This document shows, one piece after another, positions 1 to 8,703 of a stretch of DNA of 64,000 nucleotides. The stretch is from Arsenophonus apicola (GTDB lineage Bacteria > Pseudomonadota > Gammaproteobacteria > Enterobacterales > Enterobacteriaceae): contig NZ_CP084222.1 in assembly GCF_020268605.1 (NCBI RefSeq), positions 558,001 through 622,000 of the forward strand, read 5' to 3'. Below the pieces are notes generated by a model. It made no database searches. It was not told the DNA's origin and saw only the letters and a program-made list of their open reading frames with translations. The stretch's first letter is position 1, and every line of letters begins with the position of its first letter. A program made the translations under genes and the position numbers.

Positions 1-921
1 TTTGGGCCGAATAGGCGCATATAATTCATTTTCAATTTGTAAAATATTGGTATTCAGCTGCAAATGTTTGCCATCTTTATTGTATATACCTAATTTTGTG
101 AATTCAGGCGATGGCTGTTTTATCGCTTGTTTAAGGCCAGTAACATAAGTCGATAGATCATTAAAGGTAATACTCAGATCACTTTGGAATTTATTGGTAT
201 ATCCCAAATCACTCATTCGTAGTGATGTAGCATAAGGTAGATAATAGGTTCCTTTAGCTGTCTTCTCAAAAGGAAGATGCCTGACCTTGCCGTGCAAAAA
301 AGAACCACAAATTGCAGGCGACGCGCCAAATAAATAGGGGATCACCCAACCAAAACGGTAATAATTACGAATGAGCCGAAAATAACCAGCAGAAATTTTA
401 TCCTTACCAGTTTCGGCATTTTTAACACCAACCCATGCTTGCCAAAATTCAATCGGTAAAGAAAAATTATAATGGATCCCTGCAATTGTTTGCATTAACG
501 CACCATAACGATTTTTTAATCCTTCCCGATATAAAGTTTTAAAACGGCCAATATTAGAAACACCATATTGAGCAAGTTTAATGTTATCTTGGCGCTTTAT
601 AAAACAAGGCATACTCAATGGCCACATCAATTCATGATCAAGATGACGTGCGGTATAACGATGTAGATCTCGTAAAAATGCCAAAACGTGCCCAATATTA
701 TTATCAACCGGGGTGATGAATTCCAACAAAGCTTCAGCGAAGTCAGTCGTGATCCATGGATGAGTTAACGCTTTCCCTAAACTATTAGGGTGTGGAGACT
801 TAGCCAAATCGCCTGTTGGCGTAATTCTCAATGTTTCACGTTCAATACCTCGACGAAGACCCTGTAAAATATTAGGCCGTGCCTCTAACCATGATAGCGC
901 TTTTGATACATTCGGGATCAA
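1..921 (-). CDS. gshA: Glutamate-cysteine ligase, N-terminal part (gene cut by window edge)
   Basis: Catalyses ATP-dependent ligation of glutamate and cysteine, the first step of glutathione synthesis in the cytoplasm. About 307 residues are visible; the E. coli enzyme has 518, so the C-terminus lies outside the window. The reading frame is open from the left edge to a TTG start whose first base is at 921. It begins LIPNVSKALSWLEARP and is preceded by a strong GGGAGG ribosome-binding site. E. coli gshA also starts with TTG, which supports this start. Conserved blocks include RETLRITP, TTDFAEALLEFITPV and DLHRYTARH. The second glutathione gene, gshB, is at 41151. The position next to the tRNA-Arg/Ser cluster and csrA matches the enterobacterial order. 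Confidence 0.95.
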   Translation of the reverse strand, partial: MIPNVSKALSWLEARPNILQGLRRGIERETLRITPTGDLAKSPHPNSLGKALTHPWITTDFAEALLEFITPVDNNIGHVLAFLRDLHRYTARHLDHELMWPLSMPCFIKRQDNIKLAQYGVSNIGRFKTLYREGLKNRYGALMQTIAGIHYNFSLPIEFWQAWVGVKNAETGKDKISAGYFRLIRNYYRFGWVIPYLFGASPAICGSFLHGKVRHLPFEKTAKGTYYLPYATSLRMSDLGYTNKFQSDLSITFNDLSTYVTGLKQAIKQPSPEFTKLGIYNKDGKHLQLNTNILQIENELYAPIRPK

Positions 922-1073
922 ATCGACCTCCCGTTATCCGTTCGTTATTTTTACTTTTAGAAAAGTTACTTTAGCGTAAATAACTAGAATTGTCGCCGTC
1001 TAGATCATTTAGACCAAATGACTAAAGTAATAGGTATATTTTATTAATAAACACATTTTAATTATAAAACAAA

Positions 1074-1100
1074 AAACCCTGTCGTTGATTGACAGGGTTT
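1074..1100 (-). terminator. Rho-independent terminator of the tRNA-Ser/Arg operon
   Basis: Perfect 10-bp stem (1074-1083 with 1091-1100) around a 7-base loop. Read on the minus strand it is followed by a run of Ts. It lies directly after the last tRNA-Arg and before gshA, so it should end transcription of the tRNA cluster. Confidence 0.85.
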
Positions 1101-1107
1101 TATTATA

Positions 1108-1184
1108 TGGCGCATCCAGAAGGATTCGAACCTCCGACCGCTCGGTTCGTAGCCGAGTACTCTATCCAGCTGAGCTATGGATGC
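1108..1184 (-). tRNA. tRNA-Arg (anticodon ACG), distal copy
   Basis: 77 bases including an encoded CCA end. The cloverleaf is complete: a 7-bp acceptor stem starting GCATCCA, a D arm, anticodon loop CTACGAA giving anticodon ACG, and the TTCGAAT T-loop. It is identical in the mature sequence to the copy at 1257-1333. In E. coli several identical argV-type genes follow serV and csrA in the same order; here there are two. Confidence 0.97.
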
Positions 1185-1256
1185 AATTTCGATTTTGCTT
1201 TTATTAAAGATACGCTAGTTATCCCTAATAAACAATATTCTTTATTCTAAAATTAA

Positions 1257-1333
1257 TGGCGCATCCAGAAGGATTCGAACCTCCGACCGCTCGGTTCGTA
1301 GCCGAGTACTCTATCCAGCTGAGCTATGGATGC
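1257..1333 (-). tRNA. tRNA-Arg (anticodon ACG), proximal copy
   Basis: 77 bases including CCA, the same mature sequence as the downstream copy, anticodon ACG in loop CTACGAA. It is separated from the tRNA-Ser gene by only about 10 bases, so the cluster is one transcript processed into three tRNAs. Confidence 0.97.
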
Positions 1334-1343
1334 ACTATCAAAA

Positions 1344-1436
1344 TGGCGGTGAGGGAGGGATTCGAACCCTCGATGCAGCTATTAACCGCATACTCCCTTA
1401 GCAGGGGATCGCCTTCAGCCTCTCGGCCACCTCACC
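1344..1436 (-). tRNA. serV: tRNA-Ser (anticodon GCU)
   Basis: 93 bases including CCA, with the long variable arm typical of serine tRNAs. Anticodon loop CTGCTAA gives anticodon GCU, reading AGC/AGU codons. First gene of the tRNA cluster, corresponding in position to E. coli serV between csrA and argV. Confidence 0.96.
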
Positions 1437-1487
1437 ATCGAATAGCAACGAGAAAATATTAAACCATCTCTCTGTTGCGTGGCGCTC

Positions 1488-1515
1488 ATATTACTTTCCC
1501 AGACTTAGAAGTCAA
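1488..1515 (-). promoter_or_regulatory. Sigma-70 promoter of the tRNA cluster
   Basis: On the minus strand a TTGACT -35 box (1510-1515) and a TAATAT -10 box (1488-1493) are separated by 16 bases. They lie about 50 bases upstream of tRNA-Ser. The bases after the -10 (GAGCGCCACG) form a GC-rich discriminator, as in stringently controlled stable-RNA promoters. Assigned from consensus only. Confidence 0.75.
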
Positions 1516-2000
1516 ATAATTTTTCCAATCTTTTTACGTTCTTTAGTCCGTTTGCACATTTCACAATCAAGATGAGTAGTTTAACAACGAAATAAAACAA
1601 TATGGCATTTTATGTTCACCACTAAAAAATTGTCGAAGTTGGAAGATTAGCAGAAAAAAATAGATCAAAAGTAGTTTCTTATCCTTCAATAAAAGAAACT
1701 ATTCCAGAGTAGAATAGTTAACCTAAGCATTTCCTTTTTATAAGCTTATGTTAGCTAATAACTTAATGATTTATTTATAAGCAGGTTAAAAATGCGTTGA
1801 TATCCAACCATTAAAATCCAGCATTTTATTAACAAATATAAAAAATACTAAAAAAAAGACATTTTTTACAATCTCTGTAATTGGTTTTATAGGATACTAA
1901 GCTTGAAAAAATACAGTCATGAAATAGACGGCAATAAGAAACAGCGCTCATTCTATAAATATAATTAACATATACCTAAGAATGAACGCTTTACTAAAAA
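1516..2000. other. AT-rich spacer between tRNA-Ser promoter and csrA
   Basis: About 485 bases without a plausible gene. An imperfect inverted repeat lies just after the csrA stop (about 1944-1990, arms AGCGCTCATTCT and AGAATGAACGCT with a long AT loop). It could be a weak csrA terminator. Nothing else is recognisable. Confidence 0.5.
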
Positions 2001-2186
2001 TTACTGATTATTTGGCTGGCTTTTTTCAGCTTGGATCCGTTGATAAATTTCTTCACGGTGAACAGAAACCTCTTTGGGTGCATTAACCCCTATACGTACC
2101 TGGTTGCCTTTTACCCCCAGCACCGTTACTGTTACCTCATCGCCTATCATGAGCGTTTCACCAACTCGACGAGTCAGAATAAGCAT
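2001..2186 (-). CDS. csrA: Carbon storage regulator CsrA
   Basis: 61-residue RNA-binding protein that dimerises and binds GGA motifs in mRNA leaders, controlling translation and stability of carbon metabolism, motility and virulence genes. The sequence begins [17 protein letters not shown]. The first beta-strand with the key RNA-contact arginine (LTRRVGE) and the [10 protein letters not shown] helix are intact. The length equals the E. coli protein. The start is fixed by a strong AAGGAG site. It sits between alaS and serV in the enterobacterial order. CsrA is relevant here because several virulence-type genes occupy the window, but no direct link is shown. Confidence 0.97.
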
Positions 2187-2260
2187 TCTTTGCTCCTTGA
2201 AAATTAAAAAGAGTCGGGTCTCTAGGTTTCCCCGCTATTATCCATCACACACCGTGAAAA
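2187..2260 (-). promoter_or_regulatory. csrA 5' leader with conserved GGA sites
   Basis: The untranslated leader upstream of csrA closely resembles the E. coli csrA leader as I remember it. It has an ACCTAGAGACCCGACTC block, a T-run, then AAGGAGCAAAGA before ATG. GGA motifs on the minus strand lie at about 2194-2196 (overlapping the ribosome-binding site), 2229-2231 and 2241-2243. In E. coli CsrA represses its own translation by binding such sites; the same is inferred here. Confidence 0.6.
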
Positions 2261-2408
2261 CGTAAAGCAATGATATTCACCTAAAGTATTTAACCTAAAG
2301 CAATCATCATACTAATATTGTAGCTAAAAATATAATTTTGTACTTAGGTCATTTAAAAACAATCCGTTAAAGGTTGCATAATTAAGTTATGCAACCTTCA
2401 TGGTTAAC

Positions 2409-5042
2409 TCATGCCAAGCGTGAATTAACCCACTCTTCAACTGATGCTAATGCAGCAGGAAGTGCTGTTATGTTAGAGCCGCCGGCCTGAGCCATGTCAG
2501 GGCGACCACCCCCTTTCCCGCCTACTTGCTGCGCAACATATGAAATTAAATCACCAGCCTTTATTTTAGCAGTCAAATCATTGGTTACACCAACAATTAG
2601 ACTGACTTTATCATTACTTATAGTAGAAAGCACAATAATTGCTGTTTTTAATTGATTTTTTAAGTCATCAACAATGATACGTAGCTGTTTAGGTTCAGTG
2701 TTATTTAATTGAGTAACCAATAAATTAACTCCGTTAATTTTTTTGACTTGTTGGCTTAAAGAAACGCTTTCTTGAGCTGCTTGTTGCCCTTTCAATTGAT
2801 TTAAGGATCTTTCTAATAGCTTAACTTTATCTAATGTCGCTTTAATTTTTTCCATTAGACTATTAGCATCGCCTTTCATTAGTTGGCCAATTTCTGCCAA
2901 TAACTGGGTTTGCTGGTGAACCTCATCTATAGCAGCTTGTCCGGTTATTGCTTCGATCCGACGAATTCCAGCTGCTGTACCCGATTCGCTGCTAATGCGA
3001 AATAATCCTATATCACCAGTCCGATTGGCATGAGTACCACCACACAACTCAATTGAAAAATCCCCAATACTAAGAACGCGTACCTGAGCATCATATTTTT
3101 CACCAAAAAGCGCCATCGCGCCTTTTTCTTTTGCCGTCTCTAAATCCATTAATGTCGTTATAATAGGATCATTTTTACGAATTTGATAATTTACGATATC
3201 TTCAATTTGGCGTATTTGCACAGGCGTCATTGCGGCAAAATGGGAAAAATCAAATCGTAAATATTTCTCATTCACTAAAGATCCTTTTTGGCTAACATGA
3301 TCCCCTAATACATCACGCAAAGCCGCATGCAACAAATGGGTTGCAGAGTGATTGAGACGAATAGCGTTACGACGTTCAATATCAATTTTTGCTTCAACTG
3401 AATTATTTATCGTTATTGAGCCAATTAACACCTTACCAATATGTCCAATTGCGTGGGCGTATTTTTGTGTGTCAGACACAGTAAATTGTCCATGACTATT
3501 ACTGAGTATGCCGCTATCACCAACCTGACCACCTGATTCAGCATAAAAAGAGGTTTTATCCAGAATAATAACCCCTTCCTCACCTTGGTTTAATACATTG
3601 ACGGGCTTACCGTGATGAAAAATAGCCGTTACTGTAGCTTGTTGGCTGTTATTTTCATAACCTGAAAAATCACTATGACTATCTACTTTAATAACATCAT
3701 TATAATCAGTCGCAAATCCACTCGATTCGCGAGCCCGATATCTTTGCTGCTCCATCGCCGCATTAAAACCTAACTCGTCAACCTTAATATTACGTTCACG
3801 ACAAACATCAGCGGTTAGATCTAATGGGAAACCATAAGTATCATAGAGACGAAATGCGATTTCACCCGCTAAAGTATCCCCTTGTAATTGAGCTAATTCA
3901 TCATCTAACAGTTGTAGTCCACGCGCTAAAGTACGAGCAAACTGTTCCTCTTCATTCTTCAATGTTTTTTCAATTGTTGCTTGTTGAGATTTCAGATCAT
4001 CAGCTGCGTTACCCATTACCTGAATCAATGGTGCAACTAATTTATAGAAAAATGTCTCTTTTGCTCCTAGCATATATCCGTGACGAACCGCTCGACGGAT
4101 AATTCGACGCAACACATAACCACGTCCTTCATTAGCAGGAAATACACCATCACCAATAAGAAAAGCACTTGATCGAATATGATCAGCGATGACGCGTAAT
4201 GATTTATTATTCAGATCCGATAAAGCGACCACTTTAGCAATAGAAGCAATTAATTGACGAAATAAATCAATCTCATAATTTGAGTTAACATGTTGTAATA
4301 CAGCGGCAATACGTTCAAGCCCCATACCGGTATCAACAGAAGGCGTTGGAAGGGTTTTTAAACTGCCATCAGACTGGCGGTTAAATTGCATGAAAACAAT
4401 ATTCCAGATTTCAATATAGCGATCACCATCCTCTTCAGGTGAACCTGGCGGTCCGCCTAAAATATGTTCACCATGATCATAAAAGATTTCTGTACAAGGA
4501 CCGCAAGGACCGGTATCCCCCATTTGCCAGAAATTGTCAGAAGCGTATGGAGCCCCCTTATTATCACCTATCCTAATAATACGTTCAGCAGGAATACCAA
4601 TTTCTTGCTGCCAAATATTATAAGCTTCCTCATCAGTATGATAAACGGTAACCCAAAGGCGCTCTTTTGGTAAATTAAACCACTGCTCACTTGTCAGTAG
4701 TTCCCAGGCATATTTGATAGCATCCTGTTTAAAATAGTCACCAAAGCTGAAGTTACCTAACATTTCAAAAAAAGTATGATGGCGGGCAGTATAACCAACA
4801 TTCTCTAGATCATTATGTTTGCCTCCAGCACGAACACAACGTTGCGCAGTTGTTGCTCGAGAATAAGCTCTTTTATCCAATCCCAAAAATACATCTTTAA
4901 ATTGGTTCATGCCTGCATTAGTAAACAATAATGTCGGGTCATTATTTGGTACTAATGAACTACTAGGTACAATTTCGTGCCCTTTAGTATGAAAAAAGTC
5001 GAGAAACGCTTGACGGATCTCAGCGGTGCTTTTACTACTCAT
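2409..5042 (-). CDS. alaS: Alanyl-tRNA synthetase
   Basis: 877-residue cytoplasmic class II synthetase charging tRNA-Ala. Order of domains: catalytic core from MSSKSTAEIRQAF through the tRNA-recognition region; editing domain with the zinc-binding HSATHLLH and CGGTH motifs (about residues 565-670); C-terminal C-Ala domain ending in the GGKGGGRPDMAQAGG segment. The frame is open 39 codons further upstream to a TTG. The ATG at 5042 is chosen because it matches the E. coli start and follows an AGGA site. The length agrees with E. coli (876). Followed by csrA, preceded by the recX remnant. Confidence 0.96.
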   Translation of the reverse strand: MSSKSTAEIRQAFLDFFHTKGHEIVPSSSLVPNNDPTLLFTNAGMNQFKDVFLGLDKRAYSRATTAQRCVRAGGKHNDLENVGYTARHHTFFEMLGNFSFGDYFKQDAIKYAWELLTSEQWFNLPKERLWVTVYHTDEEAYNIWQQEIGIPAERIIRIGDNKGAPYASDNFWQMGDTGPCGPCTEIFYDHGEHILGGPPGSPEEDGDRYIEIWNIVFMQFNRQSDGSLKTLPTPSVDTGMGLERIAAVLQHVNSNYEIDLFRQLIASIAKVVALSDLNNKSLRVIADHIRSSAFLIGDGVFPANEGRGYVLRRIIRRAVRHGYMLGAKETFFYKLVAPLIQVMGNAADDLKSQQATIEKTLKNEEEQFARTLARGLQLLDDELAQLQGDTLAGEIAFRLYDTYGFPLDLTADVCRERNIKVDELGFNAAMEQQRYRARESSGFATDYNDVIKVDSHSDFSGYENNSQQATVTAIFHHGKPVNVLNQGEEGVIILDKTSFYAESGGQVGDSGILSNSHGQFTVSDTQKYAHAIGHIGKVLIGSITINNSVEAKIDIERRNAIRLNHSATHLLHAALRDVLGDHVSQKGSLVNEKYLRFDFSHFAAMTPVQIRQIEDIVNYQIRKNDPIITTLMDLETAKEKGAMALFGEKYDAQVRVLSIGDFSIELCGGTHANRTGDIGLFRISSESGTAAGIRRIEAITGQAAIDEVHQQTQLLAEIGQLMKGDANSLMEKIKATLDKVKLLERSLNQLKGQQAAQESVSLSQQVKKINGVNLLVTQLNNTEPKQLRIIVDDLKNQLKTAIIVLSTISNDKVSLIVGVTNDLTAKIKAGDLISYVAQQVGGKGGGRPDMAQAGGSNITALPAALASVEEWVNSRLA

Positions 5043-5224
5043 AATTATCCTGAAATCAAGCTGGAAAAACAGATTTATGACTTGATGTGATAAACGTATT
5101 TTTATCATCAAACAAGTTACCGGCGGCGTTTTTACCTGACAAAGCTGAGAAATCCTCAAATTGTTTTATGACTAAATCGCTGACAAGGATCTACTAACTG
5201 ATGTGTATTAATACATCGCTCAAA

Positions 5225-5670
5225 TGTCCAGGCTTTATAGGTACACCTTTCCCTAAATATATCGTTTTCTAACTAACACAACAACGACTAGTCTGGTTAG
5301 TTTAACACAAAAAGATTTAGTTATTATGCAGTGAAACTAACAATACATTAACATTATTTCATTATATTTATTTTCCAATTACAGCAACAAAACTGTTAAA
5401 TCTTGTCTCCATCTACATTTAGCAAGATAGCTTTCAATAGATAACCCCACTGGCTAATTTCACTTAGTTTAAATTACGTATAAGCTATTAATTATTAGCT
5501 AAATAGAAGATTGAGAAAAACAATAGCCTAAGTCTAACATAAGTTAATTAAAAACTGCGCCTGAATATATTAAGCCAATAATAACAATTTACTTTATATA
5601 ACAAAACAAAGCACTTTTTGTAAAAAATAAACTAATCATGTTCATTAATTGCTAATAATATTGTAAATCC
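5225..5670 (-). pseudogene. recX: Probable decayed recX between recA and alaS
   Basis: The 761 bases between alaS and recA hold no open gene. This is where enterobacteria carry recX, the small RecA modulator, in the same orientation. Minus-strand translation shows scattered RecX-like pieces with stops and frame shifts. One is ILLAINEHD (near 5638-5666; compare ILAVRDHSE in E. coli). Others are GLSIES with ILLNVD (around 5410-5450; compare GISREA...CDIDW) and RYI*GKVYL (near 5240-5268; compare RFLLYRGYL). The order and spacing fit RecX. This is by-eye matching of degraded sequence, so the limits are approximate. Confidence 0.45.
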
Positions 5671-5745
5671 TAAGGCTATTTTATTAAAGTGCGTTTCAAA
5701 TCATAATTTAATCTAACTTATATTAATAACTAATTTATAATAAGC

Positions 5746-5774
5746 AAAAGGCTATATCCAAATCGAATATAGCC
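5746..5774 (-). terminator. Rho-independent terminator after recA
   Basis: 8-bp stem GGCTATAT/ATATAGCC (5750-5757 and 5767-5774) with a 9-base loop, followed on the minus strand by TTTTGC. It lies 30 bases past the recA stop and separates recA from the decayed recX region. Confidence 0.75.
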
Positions 5775-5803
5775 CATAGATTTAATGAATTTTATTTATT
5801 AAG

Positions 5804-6874
5804 TTAAAATTCTTCTGGTAATGAAGTTTCCTCTACCGCTTCTGTGACAAAATCAGAAGCCGCACTACTAAATTCACCAGCATGATTAAGCAACATAGCC
5901 CGTAATTTTTTATCTAGCTCAGTGTAAATTTGCGGGCGTTCTTTCAAATAGACGGTCGCATTTGCTTTGCCTTGACCTATCTTTTCGCCATTATAGCTAT
6001 ACCAAGCCCCCGCTTTTTCAATCAATTTATATTTCACACCTAGATCGATAAGTTCACTATAGATATTAATCCCTTCTCCGTACAGGATTTGAAACTCTGC
6101 TTGTTTAAAAGGAGCCGCAACCTTATTTTTTACTACTTTAACGCGAGTTTCGCTACCAATAACTTCTTCACCATTTTTGACGGATCCAATACGGCGAATA
6201 TCAAGACGCACTGAAGCATAAAATTTTAACGCATTTCCACCGGTTGTTGTTTCAGGATTGCCAAACATAACGCCAATTTTCATTCGGATCTGATTAATAA
6301 AAATTAATAGCGTATTAGAGTTTTTTAAATTTCCGGCTAACTTACGCATCGCTTGACTCATCATACGAGCAGCTAATCCCATATGTGAATCACCAATTTC
6401 ACCTTCAATTTCAGCTTTTGGTGTTAAAGCCGCTACAGAATCAACAATAATAACATCTACCGCCCCAGAGCGTGTTAAAGCGTCACAAATTTCCAGTGCT
6501 TGTTCACCCGTATCTGGCTGTGAACAAAGTAAATTATCAATATCAACGCCAAGTTTTTTGGCATAAATAGGATCTAAAGCGTGTTCTGCATCAATAAAAG
6601 CACAAGTCTTACCTTCACGCTGAGCTGCAGCAATAACCTGTAATGTTAACGTGGTTTTACCGGAAGATTCAGGGCCATAAATTTCAACAATGCGGCCTAA
6701 TGGCAAGCCTCCCGCACCTAAGGCAACATCAAGAGATAATGAACCGGTAGAGATAGTTTCTACATCCATAGAACGATCTTCACCTAAGCGCATAATTGAT
6801 CCTTTACCAAATTGCTTTTCAATTTGACCCAATGCGGCAGCAAGTGCTTTCTGTTTGTTTTCATCAATAGCCAT
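5804..6874 (-). CDS. recA: Recombinase RecA
   Basis: 356 residues (E. coli 353). Forms ATP-dependent filaments on single-stranded DNA, catalyses strand exchange and triggers LexA self-cleavage. Walker A motif GPESSGKTT at residues 67-75. The polymerisation N-terminus, the NQIRMKIGVMFGNPET L2 region and an acidic C-terminus (EAVEETSLPEEF) are intact. Expressed alone from an SOS-controlled promoter (box at 6955-6974) and closed by a terminator. The usual downstream partner recX is degraded. pncC lies directly upstream, as in E. coli. Confidence 0.98.
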   Translation of the reverse strand: MAIDENKQKALAAALGQIEKQFGKGSIMRLGEDRSMDVETISTGSLSLDVALGAGGLPLGRIVEIYGPESSGKTTLTLQVIAAAQREGKTCAFIDAEHALDPIYAKKLGVDIDNLLCSQPDTGEQALEICDALTRSGAVDVIIVDSVAALTPKAEIEGEIGDSHMGLAARMMSQAMRKLAGNLKNSNTLLIFINQIRMKIGVMFGNPETTTGGNALKFYASVRLDIRRIGSVKNGEEVIGSETRVKVVKNKVAAPFKQAEFQILYGEGINIYSELIDLGVKYKLIEKAGAWYSYNGEKIGQGKANATVYLKERPQIYTELDKKLRAMLLNHAGEFSSAASDFVTEAVEETSLPEEF

Positions 6875-6954
6875 TGTTTAACTCCCCCGAGCAATGAAAT
6901 GAAGATAATACTTCACTGCAGATAAGACGATTTGATATCGGTTGTTGATAATTA

Positions 6955-6974
6955 TACTGTATAACCATCCAGCA
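6955..6974 (-). promoter_or_regulatory. LexA (SOS) box upstream of recA
   Basis: TGCTGGATGGTTATACAGTA on the minus strand fits the CTG-N10-CAG LexA consensus with TA flanks. It is about 80 bases before the recA ATG, the usual distance, and just past the pncC stop. Damage-inducible recA expression is inferred. Confidence 0.85.
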
Positions 6975-6979
6975 TCAAG

Positions 6980-7486
6980 TTAATTTTTGATTATTTCTTT
7001 TACTAATGTAGTCAGTGAAAATATCACGGCTTGGCGTCGGATCTGAATACGATCGCCTTTAAACAAGCAACAACGGGTTACTACCCTGGCGACAGAAAGA
7101 GACTGGCTAGCAAAACCAAACCACACTGTGCCAACCGGTTTCATCTCAGTACCGCCATCAGGACCGGCAATACCACTAACTGAAAGCGCAAAATCAGCAT
7201 TAGCCAGAGCTAACGCTCTTTCTGCCATCTCTATGACAACTTGTTCACTAACAGCACCATATTTATGCAAGGTGTTTTTACTCACACCGAGCATGTCATG
7301 CTTAGCTTCATTGCTATAAGTAACAAAACCTCGCTGAAAATAAGCAGAACTACCTGAAATATCAGTTATGACTTTAGCAATCCATCCGCCAGTACATGAT
7401 TCCGCACAGGTTATTGTTTTACCCTGTTCCTTTAAGCTATTAGCCAGACTATTACTTAATTCGTAGAGCAATTGCTCACTATTCAT
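6980..7486 (-). CDS. pncC: Nicotinamide-nucleotide amidase PncC (CinA C-terminal family)
   Basis: 168 residues. Hydrolyses nicotinamide mononucleotide to nicotinic acid mononucleotide in the pyridine-nucleotide salvage cycle. Family blocks ITCAESCTGGW, GFVTYSNEAKHDMLGV, GAVSEQVVIEMA and SGIAGPDGGTEMKPVGTVW are present. The ATG at 7486 is preferred because it follows GGGA at proper spacing and overlaps the lplT stop as ATGA. Another ATG three codons upstream is possible. It is translationally coupled to lplT and is the last gene of aas-lplT-pncC. In E. coli pncC also precedes recA, but aas-lplT sits elsewhere. Confidence 0.93.
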   Translation of the reverse strand: MNSEQLLYELSNSLANSLKEQGKTITCAESCTGGWIAKVITDISGSSAYFQRGFVTYSNEAKHDMLGVSKNTLHKYGAVSEQVVIEMAERALALANADFALSVSGIAGPDGGTEMKPVGTVWFGFASQSLSVARVVTRCCLFKGDRIQIRRQAVIFSLTTLVKEIIKN

Positions 7487-8703
7487 TTTAGCCATTTCCC
7501 TTTTTCATACATCTTGCGATACAGATACCAAATCCACAAGATGCCGATTGCTATCGCAAAGGTTGCACCAAATACTATTCCTACAGTAATAATAGAAATA
7601 CCTGCTTTAAGCGCTAATGAATAAACCCCTAAAATAATTAGCATAGTGGTATTTTCACTTAAATTCTGAATAGCGACAGCGTTACCCGCACCAATCGTCT
7701 GTTTACCTTTTTCTTGTAGCAGAGCATTAAGCGGAACAATAAATAAACCACCTAGGACACCTAATATAATAAGGATCAAATAAGTAGATAAAAGGTGTTG
7801 TTGCATTGACAAAATAATAATAATTACACCAACAAAGATGCCTACTGGCATACAACGACTCACCTTATTAAGTGTAATAACACGTGCTGCCAATCCGGCG
7901 CCAATGATGATGCCAATTGCCACCACGCCATTAAGTAATGTGGGTGTCGTATTATCGGTAATATTAAGTGCGATTGGCACCCAGAGTACTAATAAAAAAC
8001 GTAGTGTTACTCCGGCGCCCCAAAAAAGACTGGTACCAATTAAAGAAAATCGCCCTTCATAATTATGCCAAAGTGTTTTAAATAGACAGATAAAATTCAA
8101 AATTAACTGACGAAAAACCCACTTTTGTTTATTTTTAGCCGGCACTAATTGAGGAATATAAAAGTTAATCACTACAGCTGTTGCATAAAACAGTACACAC
8201 ATCGCTAAAGCAAATAACAGATTAATATCGGAAAAAAAACCGCCCGCAACAGAACCCAATAAAATGGCCGCTATCGTCGAAGCCTCAATAAAGCCATTGG
8301 CCTTAATTAAATTATTGCCAGTCGTGATCTCACCTAAGATACCATATTTTGCAGGTGAGTAAGCAGCGGCACCAATGCCAACTAAACCATAGCAGAGAAA
8401 GGGATCCAATCCTAACAGAATGCCTACTGCTCCGATCAATTTACTAATATTAGCCAATAACATGACTCGACCTTTAGCAAAACAATCGGCTATTTGTCCA
8501 ACAAAAGGCGCTAATATAATATAAGTAAAAACAAATACTACTTGTAAGATAGGTTGACTCCAAGCCGGATAAAACGCGGCTTTGAGTTGGGCTAAGATAA
8601 CAAATAATAGGGCATTATCAGCAAAAGCAGAAAAAAATTGAGATAAAAGTAGCGCTTTCATACCCCTAGTTAATAGAGGCATCGATGCTATTAAATCATT
8701 CAT
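7483..8703 (-). CDS. lplT: Lysophospholipid transporter LplT
   Basis: 406-residue inner-membrane major-facilitator protein with about twelve hydrophobic segments. It flips lysophosphatidylethanolamine inward so that Aas can re-acylate it, which maintains the envelope. The N-terminus is MNDLIASMPLLTRGMKALLL; the family feature FFSAFADNALLFVILA is present. The ATG at 8703 overlaps the aas stop by one base (TGATG), so the two are translationally coupled as in E. coli. Slightly longer than the E. coli protein (397). Confidence 0.95.
   Translation of the reverse strand: MNDLIASMPLLTRGMKALLLSQFFSAFADNALLFVILAQLKAAFYPAWSQPILQVVFVFTYIILAPFVGQIADCFAKGRVMLLANISKLIGAVGILLGLDPFLCYGLVGIGAAAYSPAKYGILGEITTGNNLIKANGFIEASTIAAILLGSVAGGFFSDINLLFALAMCVLFYATAVVINFYIPQLVPAKNKQKWVFRQLILNFICLFKTLWHNYEGRFSLIGTSLFWGAGVTLRFLLVLWVPIALNITDNTTPTLLNGVVAIGIIIGAGLAARVITLNKVSRCMPVGIFVGVIIIILSMQQHLLSTYLILIILGVLGGLFIVPLNALLQEKGKQTIGAGNAVAIQNLSENTTMLIILGVYSLALKAGISIITVGIVFGATFAIAIGILWIWYLYRKMYEKGKWLK

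Noticed and set aside
1256..1462. 68-codon plus-strand open frame across the tRNA genes
   Set aside because: It lies entirely over the complement of tRNA-Arg and tRNA-Ser, which have clear cloverleaf folds and a promoter and terminator on the minus strand.
5043..5159. 39-codon N-terminal extension of alaS
   Set aside because: Starts with TTG, is not conserved with E. coli AlaS, and the ATG at 5042 has its own AGGA site.
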